A stretch of 64,000 bases of DNA from Terriglobia bacterium. GTDB lineage: Bacteria; Acidobacteriota; Terriglobia; Acidiferrales; UBA7541. Of the stretch, positions 53,912 through 62,555 are shown in pieces. The stretch lies in contig JAIQEW010000001.1 in assembly GCA_020073605.1 (NCBI GenBank), forward strand, positions 62,001 through 126,000, given 5' to 3'. The notes beneath the pieces are model-generated. The model had not been told where the DNA came from. It was given only the letters and a program-made list of their open reading frames with translations, and made no database searches. Position 1 is the first letter of the stretch. Every line of letters starts with the position of its first letter. The position numbers were made by a program, and so were the translations under genes.

Positions 53912-54886
53912 ATGCCACGGACCCCACAACCGCCTCCCATTGACGGAATCCTCGTCGTCGACAAGCCGCGCGGCAAAACGTCGCACGACGTCGTCGAGGC
54001 CGTGCGCCGCCTGGTCGGGTTCCGGCAGATCGGGCATCTGGGGACGCTCGATCCGCTGGCCACCGGCGTCCTCGTGCTGGCGCTCGGCCGGGCCACGCGC
54101 CTGGCGCGCTTTTATAGCGGCCGGCGAAAGCGTTATACGTGCGCGGTCCGCTTCGGCTTCGCGACGGACACCTACGACGCCGACGGCGAGGCACTCTCAG
54201 AAGATTCGGCTCCCGCGCTCGACGCCGAGCAGATTCAGGCGCTCGCCGCGCAGTTCGTTGGGAAGATTCAGCAGATTCCTCCCTCGTTTTCGGCGAAAAA
54301 AATCCACGGGCGCCCCGCGCACGAGCTCGCGCGCAAGCACAAGCCGGTGAAACTCGAGCCGGTGGACGTGGAAGTGTACGAATTTCGCCTCACGGGCATC
54401 GAAGGCTCGGTCGCGCGGTTCACGGTGGAATGTGGCGCGGGCACGTACATCCGCTCGCTCGCGCACGATCTCGGCAAGCTGCATGGAGCCGGCGCGCACC
54501 TGGCGGAAATCGTTCGCACGGCCGCGGGGGAGTTCACCCTCGACCACGCCGTGCCGCTCGCGGAGCTTGCCGAAGACGCGAAGGCCGGAAAAATCGCCGC
54601 GCGCGTGATTCGTCTCGAAAGTCTTTTGCCGGAATTGCCTCGCGCCACGGTGCTGCCGATCGTCGAAAAGCGAATCCTGCACGGCGCGAAGTTCAATTTG
54701 CCGATCGCGCAGATTCAGCCGGGGCAGGTGACCTCGGCGCAAGGCTCTCCCGCCCAACTCGATTCCGGGGAGTGGCAGCCCTCGCGGCTGCGCGTCTTCA
54801 ATCAGCAGGGTCAATTGATTGCGATTGCCGAACCCGTCGTCCCGCGCACGTACCAGCCCGTCGTCGTCCTCGAAGCCACGCACTAA
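53912..54886 (+). CDS. truB: tRNA pseudouridine(55) synthase TruB
   Basis: The 324-residue enzyme forms pseudouridine 55 in the T-loop of tRNAs. The motif IDGILVVDKPRGKTSHDVV starts near residue 10, GHLGTLDPLATGVL contains the catalytic Asp, and SAKKIHGRPAHELAR and CGAGTYIRSLAHDLG follow. The ATG at 53912 begins just before the conserved domain; a TTG at 53864 would add a non-homologous stretch. Fifty-four bases separate it from rbfA. It ends the operon and converges with the secretin gene, 23 bases from its stop. Confidence 0.95.
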   Translation: MPRTPQPPPIDGILVVDKPRGKTSHDVVEAVRRLVGFRQIGHLGTLDPLATGVLVLALGRATRLARFYSGRRKRYTCAVRFGFATDTYDADGEALSEDSAPALDAEQIQALAAQFVGKIQQIPPSFSAKKIHGRPAHELARKHKPVKLEPVDVEVYEFRLTGIEGSVARFTVECGAGTYIRSLAHDLGKLHGAGAHLAEIVRTAAGEFTLDHAVPLAELAEDAKAGKIAARVIRLESLLPELPRATVLPIVEKRILHGAKFNLPIAQIQPGQVTSAQGSPAQLDSGEWQPSRLRVFNQQGQLIAIAEPVVPRTYQPVVVLEATH

Positions 54887-54909
54887 CTCATTGCTGAATT
54901 GTCGCGCCG

Positions 54910-57900
54910 CTATCGCTGACCCTGTGGCGGAGCGGGAATCGGCGGAGGCGCGCCTTCGCCGGGAGGAGGCGGTCCTTCTCCGCGCGGAGCCGGCAGCGGC
55001 GCAGGGCCTGCAGCTCCACCCTGCCCTTCGATCGAGCCTTCGCCGGCGTAGATGGCATGGTCTTTGCGCGGAGCGAGGCGAACCATGCGCGGCGTGACTA
55101 GAATCAGCAGCTCGCTTTCCTGGTTCTGCGTGTTCTGGTTCTGATCGAAGAGGCCTATGGCCGGGACCGCGGCGATTCCCGGCGTACCCACGATGGCGTT
55201 AGTCAGATGCGTCCCCAGAAATCCGGCGAGCGCGGCCGTCTCGTTTTGCTTCAGGCGCACGGTTTGGCTCACAGTCTCGCTGCTGATCACCGGAATTGCG
55301 TTGAAGCTCTGGCTGGTGAGGCTGCTGATATCGAAATTCAGTTGGAGCGTGACCTCGTTGTTCGCGTGGATCCGCGGCGTCGCTTTGATCTTCAGGCCGA
55401 TGTCTAGGTATTGGGCGCCGGGAAAGAGCGTGCCGGGAAGCCCGTTACCGGCACCAAACGAAGACGTGTTCAGGATAACCGACACGTTGTTCGACCCGCT
55501 GTTCGCCGTGGCCACATCCGGTTTGTTGTCGGCATCGAAATTAGCCGTGGCGATGGAACCGGGAGCGGTCCCCACGGGCAACTCGAAGTTGGGTCCGAAA
55601 AGCCCCCCGCCGAGGTTCAGCAGAATCGAGACTGCGTTGTCTCCCGAATCAGCGACGGCGAGGTCGGGGCGCCCGTCGATATTGTAGTCGGCCACGGCGA
55701 TCGACGCGGGTCCGTTGCCCGCCGGAAAATCTCGCAGGGTGGCGGGAGGAGCAAACGTGCCTGTGGGCTTGCCGCTGCTGTCTTTCTGGCCGAGAAGAAT
55801 CGACACGCTGTTGCCCAGATTCGTGGCTGTCGCCGCGCCGTTGTTCGCGGTGGCGATGTCCAGAATGCCGTCGCCGTCGAAGTCGCCGATGGCGACAAAG
55901 ACGGGAGAATCGCCCACAGCAAAAGGCGATCCGGCGACCTGCGTAAACGTCCCGTCGCCGTTACCGGTGTTGAGGAAAACCGAGACCGTGCCGTCATCCT
56001 TGTTCGCGACGGCCAGATCGATCTTTCCGTCGCCATCAAAATCGGCTGCCGCTATCGCGGACGGGTTGCGTCCAGTGGCTATCGGAGTCTTCGCAGTGAA
56101 ACCACCGGTGCCGTCGCCCAAGAACACTGTGAGCGTGTTGTCGGTGCTGCTGATCACGGCGAGATCCACGTTGTTATCGGAGTTCAATGGCGCGGCAATC
56201 AGGGAAACCGGCGACGTGCCTACCGTCAAAGGCGACTGGGTCGCCTCAGTGAACGCGCCGGTGCCGTCGCCGAACAGGATCGACACGTTATTCGAGCCTT
56301 TGTTCGCCACGGCGAGATCGAGTTTCGAGTCGTTGTTGAAATCGCCCGTGGCAATCCACACGGGATCGGCCCCGACTTTAGGGGGAGCCGCCGGCGGCGT
56401 CGGCGGCGGGGGCACGAAATTGCCGGCCCCATCGCCGAGCAGCACGGTAAGGGTACCGGGGCTATCTCCTGAATTCGCCACCACCAGGTCGTTGATGCTG
56501 CTATTGCGAAGTGGCGCGGCCACGACGAAAGAAGGCGTAGTGCCCGTAACAAAATCCGTGGTGGGGAAATTCACGGAACTGACGCCCGGCACGTTCGCAC
56601 CGGCCCCGGCGAAGCTGGGAGAAAACGTGGCGAGCGAGACGGGTATGCGGTCGCCAACGAAAAACGTGGCGGGCTGGCCATCCTGCGCGCGGAGCAGGAC
56701 GCGCCGGCCGTGCCGCACGAGCGAGAGCATTTGCGCAAAGTTCGCGGCGGCGCCGGGCATCGTGGCGAGAAACGTCGTACGGCCGCCGCCGAACGCAATC
56801 AGCGGCGGGAGCAGCGATCCGACGCCGACTTGTCCCGAGCTGAGCAGCGCGGCAATCTGGCTCGGCGTCAATCCGGATAGCGCCGACGGCAGGCCGAACA
56901 CCTGCGTGATGACGTCGACGAGGCCCTGGAACGACTGCTGCGCCTCCTGAATCTGCGCCGCGCTGAGTGTGAACGCCTTTGCCGTCTGCGGAGGCGTGAT
57001 GCCGAGCTGCCGCGCGGAATTTCGATCGATCTCCAAAATTTCGATCTCGAGAATCAGTTCGCCCAGGGGCTGCTCGATCTCGTCGATCAAGTCCGAGGCC
57101 ACGGCAATCGCCTGCGGCGAGGCCCGCAGGGTGAGCGTGCGGCTGCGCAGGTCGAGGTCCGAACGCGTGATGCCGGCGATCTCCCGGACCAGCCGCAGCG
57201 TTTCCGTCATCCGGTCCGGAGTCTCGGAGGCGGGAAGCACGATGGTGCGCACCACCGATGCATCGTAGTCGCGCCGTTTCTGCGGCGTGTCGTCGGTGAC
57301 GAAAAACAAGCGGGGCGAGAGCGCTCGCCAGAACGTGTCCGTCATGTTGCCGAGCAGGCGCGCGGCCGTCGGGAAATCCACGTCGTCGACCCGGAGCCGC
57401 ACCGGCCGCGAACGCAAATCCACGTCGAAGGCGACCTCGACGCCGAATTGCCGGCCGAGCTCTTCGTACGCTCCCTGCGTGTCCCCGCGGTAGTTGAAGC
57501 TGTGTTCTCCCGGCTGATACGCGAGGCGGACCGGCCCGGCGATGTCAGCCTCTCTCGGGCGCCGGTCCTGGCCCGGCTCCACAGCGAGCAATTCCGCGAG
57601 GCGCTCGCGCACGACCTTGTTCGACGGGTCGAGGTAGCTCGCGCCCATCAGTTCCCGGCGCGCTTCGTCGAGGCGGCCGGAAATCGCGTCGCGCTCGGCG
57701 GCATCCACCTTCGTTTGCACCAGACGGCTCCGGGCGATCTCGCGGCGCAGGGCGTACTCGCGCTCGTTCGGCGCCCAATTGACGGCGTCGGAATACGCGG
57801 AATACGCCGCGTCCCAATCCTTCTGTTGCTCGGCGCGGGTTCCCTGCTGGTACGCGGCCTTAGCCTTCTTCGCGTCCGGTTTCACTGTGGGGGCGGGCGA

Positions 57901-58032
57901 AGCTGGGGCCTGCGTGCGCGCAGTCTGCGCTAGCGGACCGGCTAGCGCGAGCGATACTGCGAGAATGCCCGCGCAGAAGCGGACGGAAACGGAACGAGCG
58001 GAAGCCTGCGCGGAGTGATGTCGGTGCGCCAT
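54910..58032 (-). CDS. Secretin (type II/IV-pilus family) with an inserted seven-repeat FG-GAP beta-propeller
   Basis: The 1040-residue protein has a signal segment (to about residue 40), a TPR-like helical region (50-150), an STN/N0-like domain (165-245, RPVRLRVDDVDFPTAARLLG) and an N1/KH-like domain (about 255-325). A secretin channel domain then runs to about 990. Channel motifs are VGDRIPVSL near residue 459 and, after a long gap, YLDIGLKIKATPRI near 875, VSSETVSQTVRL-like strands and ESELLILVTPRMV. Between them, residues about 500-860 contain seven FG-GAP/VCBS repeats with Asp-rich loops such as DFDGDGKIDLAVAN. Normal secretins have only a short loop there. The Pro-rich C-terminus is about 40 residues. 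No other secretion genes are near. Confidence 0.88.
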   Translation of the reverse strand: MAHRHHSAQASARSVSVRFCAGILAVSLALAGPLAQTARTQAPASPAPTVKPDAKKAKAAYQQGTRAEQQKDWDAAYSAYSDAVNWAPNEREYALRREIARSRLVQTKVDAAERDAISGRLDEARRELMGASYLDPSNKVVRERLAELLAVEPGQDRRPREADIAGPVRLAYQPGEHSFNYRGDTQGAYEELGRQFGVEVAFDVDLRSRPVRLRVDDVDFPTAARLLGNMTDTFWRALSPRLFFVTDDTPQKRRDYDASVVRTIVLPASETPDRMTETLRLVREIAGITRSDLDLRSRTLTLRASPQAIAVASDLIDEIEQPLGELILEIEILEIDRNSARQLGITPPQTAKAFTLSAAQIQEAQQSFQGLVDVITQVFGLPSALSGLTPSQIAALLSSGQVGVGSLLPPLIAFGGGRTTFLATMPGAAANFAQMLSLVRHGRRVLLRAQDGQPATFFVGDRIPVSLATFSPSFAGAGANVPGVSSVNFPTTDFVTGTTPSFVVAAPLRNSSINDLVVANSGDSPGTLTVLLGDGAGNFVPPPPTPPAAPPKVGADPVWIATGDFNNDSKLDLAVANKGSNNVSILFGDGTGAFTEATQSPLTVGTSPVSLIAAPLNSDNNVDLAVISSTDNTLTVFLGDGTGGFTAKTPIATGRNPSAIAAADFDGDGKIDLAVANKDDGTVSVFLNTGNGDGTFTQVAGSPFAVGDSPVFVAIGDFDGDGILDIATANNGAATATNLGNSVSILLGQKDSSGKPTGTFAPPATLRDFPAGNGPASIAVADYNIDGRPDLAVADSGDNAVSILLNLGGGLFGPNFELPVGTAPGSIATANFDADNKPDVATANSGSNNVSVILNTSSFGAGNGLPGTLFPGAQYLDIGLKIKATPRIHANNEVTLQLNFDISSLTSQSFNAIPVISSETVSQTVRLKQNETAALAGFLGTHLTNAIVGTPGIAAVPAIGLFDQNQNTQNQESELLILVTPRMVRLAPRKDHAIYAGEGSIEGQGGAAGPAPLPAPRGEGPPPPGEGAPPPIPAPPQGQR
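55453..56535 (-). other. Seven FG-GAP/VCBS repeats forming a predicted beta-propeller within the secretin
   Basis: Repeats begin at about residues 500, 558, 609, 657, 711, 776 and 825 of the secretin. Each has a strand, an Asp-rich loop of the type D-x-D/N-x-D-G/N-x-x-D-L/I-A, then a VSILLG-like strand. The Asp loops are potential Ca2+ sites; repeats 4 and 5 have the complete DFDGDG form. Seven repeats are just enough for one closed propeller. Confidence 0.85.
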
Positions 58033-58094
58033 CGGTATGTGAGATGCACATTGTACAGGGATTGCAAGCGGCAGAAGGAGCGGCTTGAATGCCC

Positions 58095-58123
58095 TTGCTT
58101 TTGAAGAATGTTGGGGATAGACT
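58095..58123 (+). promoter_or_regulatory. Candidate promoter of the FTR1-ABC operon
   Basis: TTGCTT at 58095-58100 and TAGACT at 58118-58123 are 17 bases apart. The -10 overlaps the left palindrome at 58121. It lies in the 129-base divergent gap between the secretin and FTR1 genes. Confidence 0.5.
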
Positions 58124-58154
58124 GGAATTCCAGTTGTAAATGGTTTGCAACTGG
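58121..58154. promoter_or_regulatory. Overlapping palindromes upstream of FTR1 (candidate repressor operator)
   Basis: ACTGGAATTCCAGT (58121-58134) is a perfect 14-base palindrome. It overlaps a second structure, CCAGTTGTAAA (58130-58140) with TTTGCAACTGG (58144-58154), arms matching at 10 of 11 positions. Together they repeat the word ACTGG three times, beginning within the -10 and ending seven bases before the FTR1 ATG. An iron-responsive repressor is an obvious candidate, but the motif is not a recognisable Fur box. Confidence 0.55.
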
Positions 58155-58161
58155 AAAACCC

Positions 58162-59424
58162 ATGCTTTCAGCTCTCCTCGTAGCTCTTCGAGAAGGCGTC
58201 GAAGCCGCGCTCGTCGTCGGCATTGTACTCGTTTACCTGAATCGCAGCGGCCGGCGCGCCCTGAAAGTTTACGCCTGGAGCGGCGTGATCCTGGCCTGCG
58301 CGGCGAGCGTCGCCGCTGCCCTGCTCCTCCAGCGCTGGGCCGTCAGCGAAGACGGCTTCGAAGGCCTGCTGATGCTTGTGGCCGCCGCGCTCGTAGTCAC
58401 CATGATCGTGTGGATGAACCGCGTGGCGCGGAGCCTCCGCAAGCACATCGAGCAGCGCGTCGAAGGCTACGCCCAGCGGACCACGCGCGCGGCCGGCTGG
58501 GCCGTGGGCATTTTCGTGTTCTTCATGGTGGTGCGCGAAGGCGCGGAGCTTGTGCTCATCCTGCGCGCTGTCGAGCTTTCGAGCACGGGCGTGCAGATCT
58601 GGGTCGGAACGCTGCTCGGCATCGCCATCGCCGTGGCCGTGGGATTCTTTTTCTTCGAGGGAACGCTGCGGATTCCGCTGCACCGGTTCTTCACCGCGAC
58701 GAGCGTGATCCTGATGGTGGTCGCTTTCCAGTTGGCGCTCACGGGCGTGCACGAGCTGAGCGAAGCCACATGGATATGGTCGAGCAAGACGGAGATGGCT
58801 CTTGTCGGGCCGATCGTGCGCAACGAAGTATTCTTCTTCGCCGTGATTCTGGGCGCGGCGGCGCTGGTGGTGTTGCGCGAATTCTTCAGCGCGCGGCGCC
58901 CGGCGCAGGAAGCCGCTACGAATCCCGCGGAGCGGCGCATGCGGGAATGGGAATTCCGCAGGCAGCGGCGATGGAGCTTTGCGGCCGCAATCTCCTGCGT
59001 GCTGGTGGTCGTCTCGCTTGCAGCCGAGTTCGCCTATGGCCGCGCGATGAACGCGCCGTCGCCCGCGAAGACGCTCGTCGCGCAGGATAATCGGGTCCGC
59101 ATTCCGCTCTCCGAACTGACCGATTCGAGCCTGCACTTTTACACCACCGACGTGAACAACACCGTGATCCGCTTCCTCGTGATTCACAAGACCACGGGAG
59201 ATTATGCGGTGGCGCTCGACGCCTGCCAGATATGCGGCCGGGCCGGGTACCGCCAGGCGGGACAAAACGTGATCTGCCGCAATTGCGGCGCCTCGATCTA
59301 TGCCCCTTCGATCGGCAACCAGGGCGGCTGCAATCCGATTCCCGTGAAATCGAGCATCGCCGGGGGAGAGGTGATCGTCGATCTCTCGGCGCTGGCCGAT
59401 GCCGCCGCGACGATTCACTCTTAA
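58162..59424 (+). CDS. FTR1-type iron permease fused to a DUF2318 (Fe/heme-thiol-like) domain
   Basis: The 420-residue protein joins two parts. The FTR1 part has about seven helices with the two REGxE motifs, REGVEAALV (residues 9-17) and REGAELVLIL (about 127-136), which carry iron through the membrane. After a further helix (about 275-295), a periplasmic DUF2318 domain holds CQICGRAGYRQAGQNVICRNCGASI, two CxxC pairs. In Campylobacter and E. coli P19/Fet loci these parts are separate genes. The ATG at 58162 starts the first helix. The ABC permease starts directly after its stop (TAAATG). It probably imports ferrous or ferric iron from the periplasm. Confidence 0.88.
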   Translation: MLSALLVALREGVEAALVVGIVLVYLNRSGRRALKVYAWSGVILACAASVAAALLLQRWAVSEDGFEGLLMLVAAALVVTMIVWMNRVARSLRKHIEQRVEGYAQRTTRAAGWAVGIFVFFMVVREGAELVLILRAVELSSTGVQIWVGTLLGIAIAVAVGFFFFEGTLRIPLHRFFTATSVILMVVAFQLALTGVHELSEATWIWSSKTEMALVGPIVRNEVFFFAVILGAAALVVLREFFSARRPAQEAATNPAERRMREWEFRRQRRWSFAAAISCVLVVVSLAAEFAYGRAMNAPSPAKTLVAQDNRVRIPLSELTDSSLHFYTTDVNNTVIRFLVIHKTTGDYAVALDACQICGRAGYRQAGQNVICRNCGASIYAPSIGNQGGCNPIPVKSSIAGGEVIVDLSALADAAATIHS

Positions 59425-60714
59425 ATGTTCGCAAGAATCGTGGGCCAATCGTTCGCTCGCAATCCGCGTCGCAAGATGCTGACGGTGGCGGCGCTGGTCG
59501 TGGGCATGGCTGTCGCGACGGCAACGCTCACCATTGCGCTCGAAGTGGGCGACCGCATGGCGCGCGAGTTCCGCAGCCTCGGCGCGAACCTCCTGGTAAC
59601 ACCGCAATCGGATACGCTGCCGCTTGAAATCGGCGGCGTCGATTACCGTCCCGTCGACGAAGGCGCATATTTGCAGGAATCCGAGCTCGGCAAACTCAAG
59701 ACGATCTTCTGGCGCCACAACATTCTCGGATTCACTCCCTTTCTCGACGTTCCCACGCAGTTGGCCGGCAGTAGAGTCACGGACACCACGCTGATCGGCA
59801 CGTGGTATGAGCATGACGTGCCCGTGCCCGACGGGACGACTTTCAAAACCGGGCTGGGGACAACGCATCCTTCGTGGCGGATTCGGGGGCGCTGGTTCCG
59901 CGATGGCGCGAACGAGGCCGTCGTCGGAATGACTCTCGCCGCTAGAGATCCTGAGGCGTTCGCGATCGGAAAGAAAATCCAGGTGACGCACAGTGACGGC
60001 GTGAGCTCCGCCGCTTCGCTGGAAGTAACCGGGATCGCTTCGACGGGGGGCGCGGAAGACAACGCCATCCTCGTGCCGCTCTCTTTTGTGCAGGCCTATT
60101 CCGGGCACCACGGACAATTCCGCCAGCTTTACGTGAGCGCGCTGACGAAGCCCGCTGATGCGCTCGCCGATCGCGATCCGAAGTCGCTGACATCGGCGGA
60201 ATACGACCGCTGGTTCTGCTCGCCCTACATTTCTTCGATCAGCTATCAGATCGAGCAGGTCATCCCGGGCATTGATGTCCGCGCGATTCGCCGCGTGGCT
60301 GAGACCGAAGGCCGGATCCTCTCGCGTGTGAGCACGCTGCTTTGGATTGTCACGCTCGCGGCGCTCATCGCGGCGGGGCTTGCCGTGGCGGCCACTTCCG
60401 CTGCGGCCGTCCTCGAGAGGCGCATCGAGATCGGCGTTATGAAAGCGATCGGCGCGACGAACACAGCTGTCACGGCGCTCTTTTTGACGGAGCACTTGAC
60501 GCTCGCGCTCATCGGCGGCGCGATCGGATTTCTTTTTGGCGCGGGCCTCGCGCGTTTTCTGGGTGCGAGTGTCTTCGGCACACCGGCATCTCCACGAATC
60601 ATTCTTTTGCCGGTCGTTCTCGGGCTTGCCGCCCTCGTGGCCCTCATTGGCGGCTTGATTCCACTGCGGCGGGCGGCGCGCTTCGATCCTGCGCCGATCC
60701 TGCGGGGCGAATGA
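59425..60714 (+). CDS. FtsX/MacB-like ABC transporter permease 1
   Basis: The 429-residue protein has the MacB/FtsX topology: an N-terminal helix (KMLTVAALVVGMAVATATLTIALEV), a large periplasmic domain (about residues 50-285) and three C-terminal helices. It contains ERRIEIGVMKAIGATNTAVTALF, the cytoplasmic coupling helix that contacts the ATPase. Such permeases use ATP to drive conformational changes in the periplasm rather than classic import. In P19/Fet loci two such permeases and one ATPase accompany FTR1. Its stop overlaps the start of permease 2. Confidence 0.88.
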   Translation: MFARIVGQSFARNPRRKMLTVAALVVGMAVATATLTIALEVGDRMAREFRSLGANLLVTPQSDTLPLEIGGVDYRPVDEGAYLQESELGKLKTIFWRHNILGFTPFLDVPTQLAGSRVTDTTLIGTWYEHDVPVPDGTTFKTGLGTTHPSWRIRGRWFRDGANEAVVGMTLAARDPEAFAIGKKIQVTHSDGVSSAASLEVTGIASTGGAEDNAILVPLSFVQAYSGHHGQFRQLYVSALTKPADALADRDPKSLTSAEYDRWFCSPYISSISYQIEQVIPGIDVRAIRRVAETEGRILSRVSTLLWIVTLAALIAAGLAVAATSAAAVLERRIEIGVMKAIGATNTAVTALFLTEHLTLALIGGAIGFLFGAGLARFLGASVFGTPASPRIILLPVVLGLAALVALIGGLIPLRRAARFDPAPILRGE

Positions 60715-61880
60715 TGTTCGGCCGCCTGCTCTGGAAAATGCTCCGAAGCAATCGCGGCCGGCTTGCGGTGGCGCTCGTGGCCGTCACAAGCGGCGCCGCC
60801 GTAATTTCGGCCCTCCTGAATCTTCAGTTCGATATCGAACGTAAGCTCACGCGGGAATTTCGTACTCTGGGGGCGAACCTGGTGATTTCCCGAGGGAACG
60901 CGCTGCAGGCGAACGGCGACAGCTCGGCGACGCCGGGCGCATTCGGTTCGCCCACGCTGATGGACCAATCCGTGCTCGGCCAAATCGAGCGGATGCGGAC
61001 ACCGGATGTCGTCGCGGAGGCGCCCTTCCTCTATGTTGTCGCGCGCGCGGCGGATACTCCCGTCGTCGTGGCCGGGACGTGGCTCGACCAGATTTCGAAA
61101 CTTGATCCGACATGGAAGCTCGGCGGTGAATGGATTACGTCGCGTGAGGATGAAGCGCAATGCCTGGTTGGCCGCAGCGTGGCGCAGCAATTCAATCTCG
61201 CGCCGGGAGGGCAGATCGAGCTTGGCTATCTCGGCCGAACGGCGAAGCTTCGCGTGGCGGGGGTCATCGACGCCGGCGGTACGGAAGACAATCAAGTCTT
61301 CGTGAATCTTCCCGTCGCACAAAGCCTCGCCAATCTCAGGGGCCCCGAAGGCCAAATCCAGTTTGTGCAGTTGAGCGTCAACGGGACGGCAACGAGCATC
61401 AGCAACTACGCCGAGAAGCTGGCGAGTTCCCTTCCCGCCTACGATGTTCGGCCCATTCGCCAGGTCACCGAGGCGGAAGGCAATCTTCTCGCCCACACGC
61501 GCCTCCTGATCCTTTCGATGGTCTTGCTGATCCTCTTGCTGACGGCGCTGTGCGTCCTGGCGACGATGGCCGCACTGGCGATGGAGCGCCGCGCGGACGT
61601 CGGCTTGATGAAGGCGCTCGGCGGATCGATGTCGCGCATCCTCGAATTGTTCCTCGCCGAGGTGAGCGTCCTCGGTGCGGCCGGCGGATTGATCGGCTGC
61701 GTCGTGGGCGTGGCGCTGGCGGAGTGGATGGGGCGCCGCGTCTTTGGGACTTCGATCACGCCGCGCTGGGACGTCTTTCCGCTGACCATCGCGATGATGG
61801 TGGGCGTGGCGCTGGCGGGCGCGTTGCCGCTGCGATTTCTCGGAAAGATAAGGCCGGCAGTGATTCTGCGGGGGAAATAG
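60711..61880 (+). CDS. FtsX/MacB-like ABC transporter permease 2
   Basis: The 389-residue paralogue of the preceding permease has the same plan: a first helix (RLAVALVAVTSGAAVISALLNL), a periplasmic domain and three C-terminal helices with MERRADVGLMKALGGSMSRILELFL as coupling segment. Two adjacent ATG codons (60711, 60714) overlap the upstream stop; 60711 is given. It likely pairs with permease 1 as a heterodimer. The GTG start of the ATPase overlaps its stop by one base. Confidence 0.88.
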   Translation: MMFGRLLWKMLRSNRGRLAVALVAVTSGAAVISALLNLQFDIERKLTREFRTLGANLVISRGNALQANGDSSATPGAFGSPTLMDQSVLGQIERMRTPDVVAEAPFLYVVARAADTPVVVAGTWLDQISKLDPTWKLGGEWITSREDEAQCLVGRSVAQQFNLAPGGQIELGYLGRTAKLRVAGVIDAGGTEDNQVFVNLPVAQSLANLRGPEGQIQFVQLSVNGTATSISNYAEKLASSLPAYDVRPIRQVTEAEGNLLAHTRLLILSMVLLILLLTALCVLATMAALAMERRADVGLMKALGGSMSRILELFLAEVSVLGAAGGLIGCVVGVALAEWMGRRVFGTSITPRWDVFPLTIAMMVGVALAGALPLRFLGKIRPAVILRGK

Positions 61881-62536
61881 TGGCGACTCTGGTCCAGATC
61901 GAAAACTTGCGCAAAGAGTTTGGCAACGTGCGCGCGCTCGACGGCGTCACGTTCAGCGTCGAATCAGGCGAATGGATCGCCATCATGGGCCCGTCCGGCT
62001 CGGGCAAAACGACGCTCATCAATATTCTCGGCGGGCTCGATACGCCGACTTCGGGCCAGGCGGTCGTCGATGGCACGGATGTCGCGCGGCTGGACGAAGC
62101 GGGACTGACTCGCTTTCGCGCCGAAAAGATCGGCTTCGTCTTCCAGCAATTTCATCTCGTGCAGTATCTGACGGCACTCGAAAACGTGATGCTCGCGCAA
62201 TATTTTCACAGCACCACGGATGAAGGCGAGGCGCGCGTGGCGCTCGAGCGCGTCGGACTCGCGGACCGCATCGATCACCTGCCGTCGGAGCTCTCTGGCG
62301 GCGAGCAGCAGCGCGTGGCCGTGGCGCGCGCGCTGATCAATCAGCCCAAGCTCATCCTGGCCGACGAGCCGACGGGTAACCTCGACGAAGCCAACGAACA
62401 GATCGTTCTCCGCCTGTTTCGCGAGCTGCACACCGAAGGGCACACGATCCTGATGGTGACGCACGCGCACTCGATTGGGGAATTGGCTGACCGCCGCATC
62501 GATCTCGCTCACGGCCGCCTCGCGCACAAGGTCTAG
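61880..62536 (+). CDS. ABC transporter ATPase (LolD/MacB type)
   Basis: The 218-residue ATPase has Walker A MGPSGSGKTTLIN (about residues 38-50), a Q-loop FVFQQFHLV, the signature LSGGEQQRVAVARAL, Walker B LILADEPTGNLDE and the His switch MVTHAH. It belongs to the LolD/MacB subfamily that works with FtsX-like permeases. A GTG start at 61880 overlaps the upstream TAG stop, and GGGGA is just upstream. It completes the four-gene iron-related operon. No P19 or thioredoxin gene follows. Confidence 0.92.
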   Translation: MATLVQIENLRKEFGNVRALDGVTFSVESGEWIAIMGPSGSGKTTLINILGGLDTPTSGQAVVDGTDVARLDEAGLTRFRAEKIGFVFQQFHLVQYLTALENVMLAQYFHSTTDEGEARVALERVGLADRIDHLPSELSGGEQQRVAVARALINQPKLILADEPTGNLDEANEQIVLRLFRELHTEGHTILMVTHAHSIGELADRRIDLAHGRLAHKV

Positions 62537-62555
62537 CTCCGCCGGAATGCGGCGT

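Noticed and set aside
55411-56950. Long plus-strand frames opposite the secretin propeller repeats
   Set aside because: They are shadows of the repeated, GC-rich secretin gene; their periodicity mirrors the FG-GAP repeats.
58168-60495. 775-residue minus-strand frame
   Set aside because: It is antisense to the FTR1 and ABC permease genes and is rich in His and Arg, as expected for a shadow.
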